Source: Streptomyces sp. RKAG290 (lineage in GTDB: Bacteria; Actinomycetota; Actinomycetes; Streptomycetales; Streptomycetaceae). Taken from it: a stretch of 64,000 nt of DNA. Within the stretch, counting starts at the first letter, position 1. Every line of letters begins with the position of its first letter. Both the position numbers and the translations under genes were made by a program. The DNA lies in NCBI RefSeq assembly GCF_023701695.1, contig NZ_JAJOZC010000001.1, forward strand, positions 5,083,894-5,147,893, given 5' to 3'. Positions 1 through 8,256 of the stretch are shown here, piece by piece. The notes beneath the pieces were generated by a model, which worked only from the letters and a program-made list of their open reading frames with translations, ran no database searches and was not told where the DNA came from.

Positions 1-1604
1 GGCGGCGTTCTCCTGTGCCACCGCCCGCTCGATCCGGTCGAAGGTGACTCCCTCGCCGGCGCCGTCCAGCATCAGGTCGTTGCCCGCCGCGAAACGCACC
101 TGCGTGGTCGTCGACACGCCTATGCACTCCTTCGCCCCGCCGTCCGGGCCGGCGAGCTCCACCGAGTCCGTGTTCACGTCGGTGAGCGGACCGTGGCAGT
201 ACCGGTTCTCCAGGTGGTTGCTCAGCAGGAAGGTGCCCAGCAGCGCCCCGACGAGGAGGCACGCGAGCGTCGTACGGGACATCACCCACCAGATCCACGT
301 CCGGCGCACCCGCACCGTGACGAGCTGGGCATGGCCGTGCTCGTGGGTCAGCTGCTCGGTCGACAGCGGCAGGCGCAGCACCCAGGCGAGCGTGGCGGCG
401 GCCGAGGGGACTGGCCGACGCTGAGGTGGCTGATCCAGTTCTCGTAACGGGCCCGTGCCGCACCGCTGTGCGTGGGCAGCGGCTCGGCGGGCAGCGGCGG
501 GGTGTGCCGCAGTATCTCGGCCGCGGGCAGCGAGGCCAGCAACAGCAGCGGATCCACCTCGCTGCGCCGGGAACGCACGTTGTTGATGGCGTTGATCAGC
601 TGGATGCCGCCGTTGCTCTGCCCGGCGGTGGGCAGGAAGACCACCGGTGGAACGGTGCGCTTCCCGCGCCGCCAGTCCAGGGTGTGCGGGCGGTAGTTGT
701 TCCGCAGGTCCTCCAGCAGCGCCTGGACCCGTAGCTCCAGATGGAACTGACGGGACCGCTCGTCGCCCGCCGACGCGTCGGCCACCCGCCCCGCGACGAC
801 CGCGGCCCGGGCCCGGATCACCCGCCACGACCCGCTGGGCGAGAACCGGGACCAGCCGTCGGACGGGTATCCGGTGCTGGCCGCCGCCAGCGACGAGGTG
901 GTGGCGAACCACCTGCTGGCCCGCCGCAGCCACAGCAGCGGCGGCGCCGACGTCGTCACCAGCCGTACGACGGCGAGCCCGAGCACCGCGCCCACGGCCA
1001 CCAGGGCGGTGGGCACCCAGCCGATCTCGCCGAGCAGGACGCCGAGCACCGCGATGACGACGGCCCCGAGGAACGTCTCCGGCCGCACCGACTCCCGGAA
1101 CGCGGTCCACCAGTTCTGCCGGCCGCGCCGGCTGGCCCGCCAGCGCAGCGTGCTCAGCTGCTCCAGGATGCGGTCGTCCCGGTCGTCGGGGGAGCCGCCC
1201 TGATCCGGCTGCCGGACCACGGCGGCGGTGGCCTGCTCGATGGCGCCGAGCAGCCGCGAGCGGGGAAAGGTGAAGGGCTTGTACTGCGAGCCGCCCCGGG
1301 TCTCCCAGGGCTTCTCGGTCAGCGTGCGGACCATGTCGAGGGCCGCTTCGTACGGTGTCCCGCCGCGGCCGTCGAGCAGCTTCAGCGGGACGCGGCGCAG
1401 CTGGTTGGCCCGGTGGATCTGGCGCACGATCTGCCCGACCCTGGCGTCCACGGCCGACGGCACGTCGGCGTCGGCGGCCTGGAGGACGACCAGCGGCATC
1501 ACCGGCCGGTTGTCCCGGTAGCGGTCGATGAGCTGCTGCACGAAGTGGAAGACGGCGGAGGCCGCCTCGTTCTCCGCACTGTCCCGCCAGACTTCGCGCG
1601 CCAT
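1..1604 (-). CDS. Large membrane protein of unknown function, 3' end outside the window, one frameshift
   Basis: I cannot name a function from sequence alone. The ATG at 1604 follows a GGAAGG sequence. The first 400 or so residues form a soluble N-terminal region with a short hydrophobic stretch near residues 178-222. The frame then breaks: reading continues in another frame if one G is added to the gggg run at 406-409. The continuation contains a clear membrane segment (MSRTTLACLLVGALLGTFLL, about 235-294) followed by an exported-looking domain with NDLMLDGAGEGVTFDRIERA. From memory, similar Streptomyces proteins carry a C-terminal periplasmic-binding-like domain and are loosely annotated as ABC substrate-binding proteins; that is unproven here because the gene runs off the left edge. 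Confidence 0.6.
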
Positions 1605-1728
1605 CGCCCCCGTGCCTTCCCTCGCGCCCTCGTGAAAAGAGCCAGGCACACTCAATAACCGATGATGCGTGCGAGGCGCAGGCATTCGTCGGGATCAGGC
1701 CAGGATTGGCGGGAAGATCCGCCGGACA

Positions 1729-2547
1729 TCAGTCGGGAAGCGTGACGAAATCGATCAATTCCTCTACGCGTCCCAGCAGTTCGGGCTCCAGGTCCCGGTA
1801 GGAGCGGACCGTGGAGAGGATCCGCTGCCAGGCCGCGCCGGTGTTCTCCGGCCACCCCAGCGAACGGCACACGCCCGTCTTCCAGTCCTGACCGCGCGGC
1901 ACCACCGGCCAGCCGGCGATCCCCACGGACGAGGGCTTCACCGCCTCCCACACGTCGATGTACGGATGGCCGACCACCAGCACGTTCCCGTCCGAGATCT
2001 GCGCCGCGATGCGGGACTCCTTGGACCCCGGCACCAAATGGTCGACCAGCACACCGAGGCGCGCGTCCGGGCCGGGGGAGAACTCGCGCACGATCGCCGG
2101 GAGGTCGTCGATGCCCTCCAGGTACTCCACGACCACACCCTCGATCCGTAGGTCGTCGCCCCAGACCCGCTCGACCAGCTCCGCGTCGTGCCGGCCCTCC
2201 ACGTAGATCCGCCCCGCCCGCGCCACCCGAGCCCGGGCCCCGGGCACCGCCACCGAGCCGGAAGCCGTACGGGCGGGCCGGACGGGGCCACCGGACGAGG
2301 GCCGCACGAGCGTCACCACCCGGCCCTCCAGCAGGAAGCCGCGCGGCTCCATCGGGAAGACCCGGTGCTTGCCGAACCGGTCCTCCAGGGTCACCGTCGG
2401 ACCGGCGGCCGTCTTCTCGCAGCGGATCACCGCACCGCAGAAGCCGGTGGTGACCTCCTCCACGACCAGATCCGGATCGGCGGGCACCTCGGGGGCGGGG
2501 GCGGACTTCTTCCACGGCGGGGTCAGGTCCGGCTGATAGCTGCGCAT
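1729..2547 (-). CDS. DUF3097 family protein (Toprim-like)
   Basis: A 272-residue cytosolic protein that fits the actinobacterial DUF3097 family. The central stretch IYVEGRHDAELVERVWGDD followed by VLVDHLVPGSKES resembles the Glu and Asp motifs of Toprim nucleases/primases (seen in sequence; family role unknown). The start MRSYQPDLTPPW at 2547 is chosen because a TATCGT hexamer lies exactly 6 nt upstream, as in leaderless genes; a longer frame to 2859 overlaps the neighbouring hydrolase and is rejected. It is followed 123 bp later by the membrane protein on the same strand and is preceded by the MBL hydrolase 25 bp upstream. Nucleic-acid metabolism is a guess from the Toprim resemblance only. 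Confidence 0.8.
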   Translation of the reverse strand: MRSYQPDLTPPWKKSAPAPEVPADPDLVVEEVTTGFCGAVIRCEKTAAGPTVTLEDRFGKHRVFPMEPRGFLLEGRVVTLVRPSSGGPVRPARTASGSVAVPGARARVARAGRIYVEGRHDAELVERVWGDDLRIEGVVVEYLEGIDDLPAIVREFSPGPDARLGVLVDHLVPGSKESRIAAQISDGNVLVVGHPYIDVWEAVKPSSVGIAGWPVVPRGQDWKTGVCRSLGWPENTGAAWQRILSTVRSYRDLEPELLGRVEELIDFVTLPD

Positions 2548-2553
2548 CGGACG

Positions 2554-2559
2554 ACGATA
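2554..2559 (-). promoter_or_regulatory. -10-like hexamer 6 nt before the DUF3097 start
   Basis: TATCGT on the minus strand ends 6 nt before the ATG at 2547. The spacing places a transcription start at the start codon itself, so the message is probably leaderless. Confidence 0.5.
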
Positions 2560-2572
2560 GGACGGGACGGGC

Positions 2573-3295
2573 TCACGACACGCCGAACCGGGCCGCCAAT
2601 GCGTCGCGCTGTGCCCGGACGAAGGCGGCGTCCACCACCGCACCGTGCCCCGGCACGTACAGCGCGTCCTCGCCGCCCAGGGCCAGCAGCCGGTCCAGCG
2701 CCGCCGGCCAGCGCGAGGTGACCGCGTCCGATCCGGCCTGCGGCTCGCCCGACTCCTCGACCAGGTCGCCGCACAGGACGACCGCGGGCGATCCGGGCAC
2801 CAGCACGGCGAGGTCCTGGCCGCTGTGCCCGGGACCCACGTCGGCCAGCAGCACCTCACGGCCGCCGCCCAGGTCGAGCGTCCACTGCCCGCAGACCTGG
2901 TGGTGCGGGGCCACCAGCACGTCCACGGCCTCGGCCGCGTCCGGCTCGGACACGCCGTGCCGCACCGCGGAACGGTGCAGGTCCTCCGTTCCGGTCCGCA
3001 GCAGGTCCGTCAGGCCGGCCGCCCCGTACACCTGGGCCCCGGCGAAGGCGGCGGTGCCCAGCACGTGGTCGAAGTGCGGATGACTCAGTGCGATATGTGT
3101 CACCCTCCGGCCGAGCAGCCCCTGGATCTGGCCGCGCAGTTCGACGCCTTCCCGCAGGGTCGAACCCGTGTCGCAGAGAAGGACCCCGTCCGTTCCGACC
3201 ACCAGTGCGACCGTCGCGTCCCAACGGGGCAGCCGCCGCCGGCCCACTCCGTCACCCAACCGCTCCCAGCCGAACTCTTCCCAAGTGGCGTCCAT
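2573..3295 (-). CDS. MBL-fold metallo-hydrolase
   Basis: A 240-residue metallo-beta-lactamase-fold hydrolase. The metal site motif is SHPHFDHVLG (HxHxDH), followed by later ligands GPGHSGQD and CGDLV and the C-terminal VPGHG histidine, all in the expected order. The substrate cannot be inferred. Its ATG at 3295 has TAGCGT 6 nt upstream and no ribosome binding site, again a leaderless layout. It diverges from hrcA across a 185-bp gap. It may be co-transcribed with the DUF3097 gene 25 bp downstream, though that gene has its own -10-like hexamer inside the gap. Confidence 0.85.
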   Translation of the reverse strand: MDATWEEFGWERLGDGVGRRRLPRWDATVALVVGTDGVLLCDTGSTLREGVELRGQIQGLLGRRVTHIALSHPHFDHVLGTAAFAGAQVYGAAGLTDLLRTGTEDLHRSAVRHGVSEPDAAEAVDVLVAPHHQVCGQWTLDLGGGREVLLADVGPGHSGQDLAVLVPGSPAVVLCGDLVEESGEPQAGSDAVTSRWPAALDRLLALGGEDALYVPGHGAVVDAAFVRAQRDALAARFGVS

Positions 3296-3301
3296 ACCGC
3301 G

Positions 3302-3307
3302 ACGCTA
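3302..3307 (-). promoter_or_regulatory. -10-like hexamer 6 nt before the MBL hydrolase start
   Basis: TAGCGT on the minus strand ends 6 nt before the ATG at 3295; consistent with a leaderless transcript. Confidence 0.45.
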
Positions 3308-3352
3308 TCGGCAACGACCTGCGCAGTCGCGGGGTAGCGTGGCCGGTCGCCC

Positions 3353-3383
3353 TTGCTAGGGGGCCACCTCGTCGCCGTACACT
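3353..3383 (+). promoter_or_regulatory. Probable hrcA promoter
   Basis: TTGCTA (3353-3358) and TACACT (3378-3383) are separated by 19 bp and sit just upstream of the CIRCE element. The spacing is slightly long for a vegetative promoter, so this is tentative, but HrcA bound to CIRCE would sit on the transcription start region. Confidence 0.45.
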
Positions 3384-3396
3384 GACCGGGGGATTA

Positions 3397-3423
3397 CTGG
3401 CACTCGTACACACAGAGTGCCAG
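3397..3423 (+). promoter_or_regulatory. CIRCE operator (HrcA binding site)
   Basis: CTGGCACTC (3397-3405) and GAGTGCCAG (3415-3423) form a perfect 9-bp inverted repeat with a 9-nt spacer. This is the classical CIRCE geometry (TTAGCACTC-N9-GAGTGCTAA) with two G/C substitutions per arm at the ends. It lies between the probable hrcA promoter and the start codon, so HrcA is expected to repress its own operon. Confidence 0.93.
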
Positions 3424-3480
3424 GAGGAGTCCCGGGAACGGCCCGAGATCGACCGAGGTAGACAGCTGGAGGTGTGCGCG

Positions 3481-4497
3481 ATGCTCAGCGAACGCAGACT
3501 CGAAGTGCTGCGCGCCATCGTCCAGGACTATGTCGGCACCGAGGAGCCCGTCGGCTCCAAGGCGCTCACGGAGCGGCACAATCTGGGGGTCTCCCCGGCC
3601 ACCGTCCGCAACGACATGGCGGTGCTGGAGGACGAGGGCTTCATCGCCCAGCCCCACACCAGCGCGGGGCGCATCCCGACGGACAAGGGCTACCGGCTCT
3701 TCGTCGACCGGCTCGCGGGCGTCAAGCCCCTGTCGTCGCCGGAGCGCCGTGCCATTCAGAATTTCCTCGACGGCGCGGTCGACCTCGACGATGTCGTGGG
3801 TCGCACCGTACGGCTGCTCGCGCAGCTGACCCGGCAGGTCGCCGTCGTGCAGTACCCCTCGCTGACCCGCTCGACGGTGCGGCACGTGGAGTTGTTGTCA
3901 CTGGCGCCCGCCCGGCTGATGCTCGTGCTGATCACGGACACCGGCCGGGTCGAACAAAGGCTCGTCGACTGCCAGACGCCGTTCGGCGAGACCTCTCTCG
4001 CCGATCTGCGGGCCCGGCTCAACAGCCGGGTCGTGGGACGCCGCTTCGCGGACGTCCCGCAACTGGTGCAGGACCTGCCGGAATCCTTCGAGAGCGAGGA
4101 CCGGGCGACCGTGTCCACCGTGCTCTCGACCCTGCTCGAAACCCTCGTCGAGGAGACGGAGGAGCGGCTGATCATCGGCGGCACCTCCAACCTCACGCGC
4201 TTCGGGCACGACTTCCCTGTGATGATCCGGCCGGTGCTGGAGGCATTGGAGGAGCAGGTCGTGCTGCTGAAGCTGCTCGGCGAGGCCAAGGACTCGGGCA
4301 TGACCGTACGAATCGGGCACGAGAACGCCCACGAGGGACTCAACTCCACGTCCGTCGTCGCGGTCGGCTACGGTTCGGGCGACGAAGCAGTCGCCAAACT
4401 CGGCGTGGTCGGACCGACCCGCATGGACTACCCCGGAACGATGGGAGCGGTACGCGCAGTGGCACGTTACGTCGGACAGATCCTGGCGGAGTCGTAA
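3481..4497 (+). CDS. hrcA: Heat-inducible transcription repressor HrcA
   Basis: A 338-residue repressor of class I heat-shock genes. The N-terminal winged helix includes SPATVRNDMAVLEDEGFI and then QPHTSAGRIPTDKGYR, the HrcA signature. The remainder is the HrcA dimerisation/insertion domain (GGTSNLTRF near residue 230, KLGVVGPTRMDY near the C-terminus). The ATG at 3481 has GGAGG at 3468-3472, ruling out the much longer upstream frame. The gene sits directly behind a CIRCE element and abuts dnaJ (stop TAA is immediately followed by the GTG of dnaJ), so the two are translationally coupled and auto-repressed. Folding of HrcA by GroEL after stress is the established way this circuit resets. Confidence 0.97.
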   Translation: MLSERRLEVLRAIVQDYVGTEEPVGSKALTERHNLGVSPATVRNDMAVLEDEGFIAQPHTSAGRIPTDKGYRLFVDRLAGVKPLSSPERRAIQNFLDGAVDLDDVVGRTVRLLAQLTRQVAVVQYPSLTRSTVRHVELLSLAPARLMLVLITDTGRVEQRLVDCQTPFGETSLADLRARLNSRVVGRRFADVPQLVQDLPESFESEDRATVSTVLSTLLETLVEETEERLIIGGTSNLTRFGHDFPVMIRPVLEALEEQVVLLKLLGEAKDSGMTVRIGHENAHEGLNSTSVVAVGYGSGDEAVAKLGVVGPTRMDYPGTMGAVRAVARYVGQILAES

Positions 4498-5634
4498 GTG
4501 GCCACGGACTACTACGCCGTACTAGGCGTGCGCCGCGACGCATCTCAGGACGAGATCAAGAAGGCCTTCCGGCGGCTCGCTCGCGAGCTGCACCCGGATG
4601 TGAACCCCGATCCGAAGACCCAGGAGCGGTTCAAGGAGATCAACGCCGCTTACGAGGTGTTGTCGGACGCTCAGAAGAAGCAGGTCTACGACCTCGGCGG
4701 TGACCCGCTGTCCGCCTCGGGCGGAGGTGGCGCGGGCGGATTCGGACAGGGTGGCTTCGGCAACTTCTCCGACATCATGGACGCGTTCTTCGGCACGGCG
4801 TCGCAGCGCGGACCCCGTTCGCGCACCCGGCGCGGCCAGGACGCCATGATCCGTCTGGAGATCGACCTCTCCGAGTCGGCCTTCGGGACGACCAAGGACA
4901 TCCAGGTCGACACGGCAGTCGTCTGTACGACCTGCAACGGCGAGGGCGCCGCACCCGGCACCTCCGCCCAGACCTGTGACATGTGCCGCGGCCGCGGCGA
5001 GGTCTCCCAGGTCACCCGGTCGTTCCTCGGCCAGGTCATGACCTCACGGCCCTGCCCGCAGTGCCAGGGCTTCGGCACGGTCGTGCCGACCCCGTGCCCG
5101 GAGTGCGCCGGTGACGGCCGCATCCGCTCACGGCGCACGCTCACCGTGAAGATCCCCGCCGGTGTCGACAACGGCACCCGGATCCAGCTCGCGGGCGAGG
5201 GCGAGGTCGGCCCCGGCGGCGGCCCCGCCGGCGACCTCTACGTCGAGATCCACGAGCTGCCGCACGCGGTGTTCCAGCGGCGCGGAGACGACCTGCACTG
5301 CACGGTCACCATCCCGATGACCGCGGCGGCCATCGGCACCAAGGTGCCGCTGGAGACGCTCGACGGCCTGGAGGAGGTGGACATCAGGCCGGGCACCCAG
5401 TCCGGCCAGTCCGTCCCGCTCCACGGGCGCGGCATCACCCACCTGCGGGGCGGCGGGCGCGGCGACCTGATCGTGCACGTCGAGGTGATGACCCCGACGA
5501 AGATGGACCCGGAACAGGAACGCCTCCTGCGGGAGCTGGCGAAGCTGCGCGGCGAGGAGCGGCCCACCGGGCAGTTCCAGCCCGGCCAGCAGGGCCTGTT
5601 CTCGCGTCTGAAGGACGCGTTCAACGGCCGGTAG
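4498..5634 (+). CDS. dnaJ2: Molecular chaperone DnaJ (second Streptomyces copy)
   Basis: A 378-residue Hsp40 that delivers unfolded clients to DnaK and stimulates its ATPase. The J domain (residues 1-70) has the HPD motif at 32-34; a Gly/Phe-rich linker follows near 75-95; the zinc domain has four CxxCxGxG motifs (CTTCNGEG, CDMCRGRG, CPQCQGFG, CPECAGDG); the C-terminal substrate-binding domain is intact. The GTG start touches the hrcA stop codon with no gap. Association with hrcA rather than dnaK identifies this as the copy called DnaJ2 in Streptomyces. It shares the CIRCE-controlled transcript and ends at a strong hairpin. Confidence 0.97.
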   Translation: MATDYYAVLGVRRDASQDEIKKAFRRLARELHPDVNPDPKTQERFKEINAAYEVLSDAQKKQVYDLGGDPLSASGGGGAGGFGQGGFGNFSDIMDAFFGTASQRGPRSRTRRGQDAMIRLEIDLSESAFGTTKDIQVDTAVVCTTCNGEGAAPGTSAQTCDMCRGRGEVSQVTRSFLGQVMTSRPCPQCQGFGTVVPTPCPECAGDGRIRSRRTLTVKIPAGVDNGTRIQLAGEGEVGPGGGPAGDLYVEIHELPHAVFQRRGDDLHCTVTIPMTAAAIGTKVPLETLDGLEEVDIRPGTQSGQSVPLHGRGITHLRGGGRGDLIVHVEVMTPTKMDPEQERLLRELAKLRGEERPTGQFQPGQQGLFSRLKDAFNGR

Positions 5635-5646
5635 GACCGCGTGACG

Positions 5647-5683
5647 ATGCCGTACGGGCCCGGTTTCCGGGCCCGTACGGCAT
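5647..5683 (+). terminator. Terminator of the hrcA-dnaJ2 operon
   Basis: Positions 5647-5663 and 5667-5683 form a perfect 17-bp stem with a TTT loop, starting 12 nt after the dnaJ stop. There is no long T tract, which is usual for Streptomyces terminators. Confidence 0.85.
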
Positions 5684-5747
5684 TGCGGACATAACGCGGC
5701 CACGGGGTGCGAAGCACGGGGCAGGAAGGACATGACACGATGCGGTC

Positions 5748-6821
5748 ATGCCCTCCGCGTTGACCGATCTCAGCCGGTATCCGATCGTGCAGGCCCCGAT
5801 GGCGGGCGGAGTCTCCTGCCCGCAGCTCGTCGCGGCCGTGGCCGAGGCCGGCGGTCTCGGCTTCCTGGCTGCCGGGTACAAGACCGCGGACGGCATGTAC
5901 GACGAGATCAAGCAGCTGCGCGCACTGACCGGGCAGCCCTTCGGCGTCAACCTCTTCATGCCGCAGCCGACCGTCGCCGACCCGAGCGCCGTCGCCGTCT
6001 ACCGGCACCAGCTCGCCGGTGAGTCCGCCTGGTACGAGACCCCGCTCGGCGAGAGCGATTCCTGCGGCGACGACGGCTACGAGGCCAAGCTCGCCATCCT
6101 GCTGGAGGACCCGGTCCCGGTCGTCTCCTTCACCTTCGGCTGCCCCACCCGCGACACCCTCGACGCGTTCGCCGCGGTGGGCACGTACACCGTCGTGACG
6201 GTCACCACGCCCGAGGAGGCCCAGGCCGCGCAGTGGGCGGGCGCCGACGCCGTCTGTGCCCAGGGCGTCGAGGCGGGCGGCCACCAGTCCACCCACCGCG
6301 ACGACCCGGAGGCCGACGGTCTCGGTACGGGACTGCTCTGCCTGGTGGCCCAGGTGTGCGAGACCGTCCAGATCCCGGTCATCGCCACCGGCGGGCTGAT
6401 GCGCGGCTCCCAGATCGCCGCGGTGCTCGCCGCGGGTGCCGAGGCGGCGCAGCTCGGCACCGCCTTCGTGATCTGCCCGGAGTCGGGCGCCCCTCTGCTG
6501 CACAAGCAGGCCCTGACCAACCCGCTCTTCGTCCGCACGACCCTGACCAGGGCGTTCTCCGGGCGCCCGGCCCGCGGTCTGGTCAACCGCTTCGTACGCG
6601 AGCACGGACCGTACGCCCCCGCCGCCTACCCGCAGGTCCACCAGCTGACCGCCGCGCTGCGCGCGGCGGCGGCCAAGGCCGGCGACGCGCAGGGCATGGC
6701 GTTGTGGGCGGGCCAGGGGCACCGGATGGCGCGCGAGCTGCCGGCCGGCCGGCTGGTCGGACTGCTCGCCGAGGAACTGGACGCCGCACGGGCGGCAGTG
6801 AGCACAAGGAGCACGCAGTGA
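5748..6821 (+). CDS. Nitronate monooxygenase / 2-nitropropane dioxygenase-like FMN enzyme
   Basis: A 357-residue TIM-barrel flavoprotein. The start MPSALTDLSRYPIVQAPMAGGV carries the conserved QAPMAGG of nitronate monooxygenases. The barrel continues with GFLAAGYKT, the FMN phosphate region VCAQGVEAGGHQSTH (catalytic His of GGH) and IPVIATGGL...AAQLGTAFV. Established reaction: oxidation of alkyl nitronates using FMN and O2. The physiological substrate is unknown. A CACGAT hexamer lies 6 nt upstream of the ATG, but it matches the -10 consensus poorly. The stop overlaps the rsmE start by 4 nt (GTGA), so the two are translationally coupled. Confidence 0.88.
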   Translation: MPSALTDLSRYPIVQAPMAGGVSCPQLVAAVAEAGGLGFLAAGYKTADGMYDEIKQLRALTGQPFGVNLFMPQPTVADPSAVAVYRHQLAGESAWYETPLGESDSCGDDGYEAKLAILLEDPVPVVSFTFGCPTRDTLDAFAAVGTYTVVTVTTPEEAQAAQWAGADAVCAQGVEAGGHQSTHRDDPEADGLGTGLLCLVAQVCETVQIPVIATGGLMRGSQIAAVLAAGAEAAQLGTAFVICPESGAPLLHKQALTNPLFVRTTLTRAFSGRPARGLVNRFVREHGPYAPAAYPQVHQLTAALRAAAAKAGDAQGMALWAGQGHRMARELPAGRLVGLLAEELDAARAAVSTRSTQ

Positions 6822-7564
6822 CGGCACCCGTCTTCGTCGTCGATCGGATGCCCCAGGGCCCCGGGTTCGTCCTGGAGGGGCCGGAGGGGCGGCACGCCGT
6901 CTCGGTGAAGCGCCTGCGCGCCGGTGAGGACGTCGTCCTGACGGACGGCCTGGGCCACTGGGCGCAGGGCGTCGTGACGGCGGCCGAGGGCAAGGACCGG
7001 CTGGTCCTCACCGGCCTGGAGCCCGTGCACGAGGAACCCCGGCCCGACGTCCGCATCACCGTCGTACAGGCCCTGCCCAAGGGCGACCGCGGCGAGGTCG
7101 CCGTCGAGACGATGACGGAGACCGGTGTCGACGCGATCGTGCCGTGGCAGGCCGGGCGCTGCATCACCCAGTGGAAGGGCGACCGCGGAATCAAGGCCCT
7201 GGCGAAGTGGCGCAGCACGGCCCGCGAGGCCGGCAAGCAGTCGCGCCGGGTGCGGTTCCCCGAGGTGGCGGACGCGATGACGACCAAGCAGGTTGCCGCA
7301 CTTGTGGCCACGGCCGGCTTCGCGGCCGTGCTGCACGAGGACCGCGGGCATGACAGCGAGCCGCTGGCCACCGTCGCACTGCCCGATGAGGGCGAGATCG
7401 TGCTGGTCGTCGGCCCCGAGGGGGGCGTCTCGCCCGACGAACTGGCCGCGTTCGCCGCCGCCGGCGCCCGGACCTGCCGGCTCGGGCGCAGCGTCCTGCG
7501 CACCTCGACGGCGGGCACGGCGGCCGCGGCCCTGCTGCTCGGCCGCACCGGCCGCTGGTCCTGA
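6818..7564 (+). CDS. rsmE: 16S rRNA (uracil1498-N3)-methyltransferase
   Basis: A 248-residue SPOUT methyltransferase that methylates N3 of U1498 in 16S rRNA. The N-terminal PUA-like part contains GPEGRHAVSVKRLRAGE. The C-terminal trefoil knot has VVGPEGGVSPDEL and LGRSVLRTSTAGTAA, the RsmE signatures. The GTG at 6818 is preceded by AAGGAG and overlaps the upstream stop by 4 nt. In S. coelicolor-type genomes this gene is usually near dnaJ/hrcA, as here. It ends 82 bp before a lipoprotein gene. Confidence 0.93.
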   Translation: MTAPVFVVDRMPQGPGFVLEGPEGRHAVSVKRLRAGEDVVLTDGLGHWAQGVVTAAEGKDRLVLTGLEPVHEEPRPDVRITVVQALPKGDRGEVAVETMTETGVDAIVPWQAGRCITQWKGDRGIKALAKWRSTAREAGKQSRRVRFPEVADAMTTKQVAALVATAGFAAVLHEDRGHDSEPLATVALPDEGEIVLVVGPEGGVSPDELAAFAAAGARTCRLGRSVLRTSTAGTAAAALLLGRTGRWS

Positions 7565-7646
7565 TTCCCGCCGTTTCCCGAAGCGGTGGCCAGTTCTGGC
7601 TGCAAGCGGTCTACCGCCACGTCAGGAGCGGTGGGAAGCTGCCCGT

Positions 7647-8177
7647 ATGGGGACATCGAGGGCATGGCGCAGCAGAAGGACCCGTCGCTTTCCGGCCGTG
7701 ATCTGTCTGGCGGGCGCGGTCGTCGCCGGCCTGGCGGCCTGCGACCCCGTCGACGGGCTGAACACCGCGTCCATCGCCGTGACCACGGACCGCACCGGCA
7801 CCCGCGCCCTGGAGCACGAGGGGGTCGACGTCCAGTGGCTGAGCTGCACGGCCCGCACCGGCGGAGGAGGGGGCGGGGCGTCCGCGTCCCGGTCCGGTTC
7901 ACCCACCGCCACCCGCCGGGTCGCCGACGTCGACTGCCACGGACGCACCAAGGAGGGCAAGGACATCAGCCTCTCCGGCAAGGTCGACCGGGAGGTCGAA
8001 GGCCGTTGCGTACGCGGCGACATGACCGCCCAGGCGGACGGGAGGACCGTCTTCCGCGCCACGATGCTCGGCAACTGCGACGCGGCGCCGTCGACCCCCG
8101 CGGCGGGCAACGGCGGGGGAGGTTCCCGGCCGACCGCGACCGTGACCGTCACGGTGACGGCGTACCCGGGCAAGTGA
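7647..8177 (+). CDS. Secreted lipoprotein of unknown function
   Basis: A 176-residue protein with a basic N-terminus (MGTSRAWRSRRTRR), a hydrophobic core and a lipobox VAGLAAC near residue 35, so it should be lipid-anchored to the outside of the membrane; the SRRTRRF stretch hints at Tat export. The mature part holds a cluster of Cys residues (LSCTAR, DVDCHGR, RCVRG, GNCDA) that could form disulfides, a Gly/Ser-rich linker and a Thr/Val-rich tail. The frame extends far upstream through rsmE, but the ATG at 7647 gives a proper signal sequence. No family is recognised. Confidence 0.72.
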   Translation: MGTSRAWRSRRTRRFPAVICLAGAVVAGLAACDPVDGLNTASIAVTTDRTGTRALEHEGVDVQWLSCTARTGGGGGGASASRSGSPTATRRVADVDCHGRTKEGKDISLSGKVDREVEGRCVRGDMTAQADGRTVFRATMLGNCDAAPSTPAAGNGGGGSRPTATVTVTVTAYPGK

Positions 8178-8243
8178 GCGTGCCGGGCAACCGGTACGGG
8201 GCGGACTCCGGCCAACTCCGTTCCACGCGACACAGCCGCGCCC

Positions 8244-8249
8244 TAGGGT
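8244..8249 (+). promoter_or_regulatory. -10-like hexamer 7 nt before the tricorn protease start
   Basis: TAGGGT ends 7 nt before the GTG at 8257. This decides the start in favour of 8257 over the in-frame GTG at 8248, which lies inside the hexamer. Confidence 0.5.
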
Positions 8250-8256
8250 GATCGAT

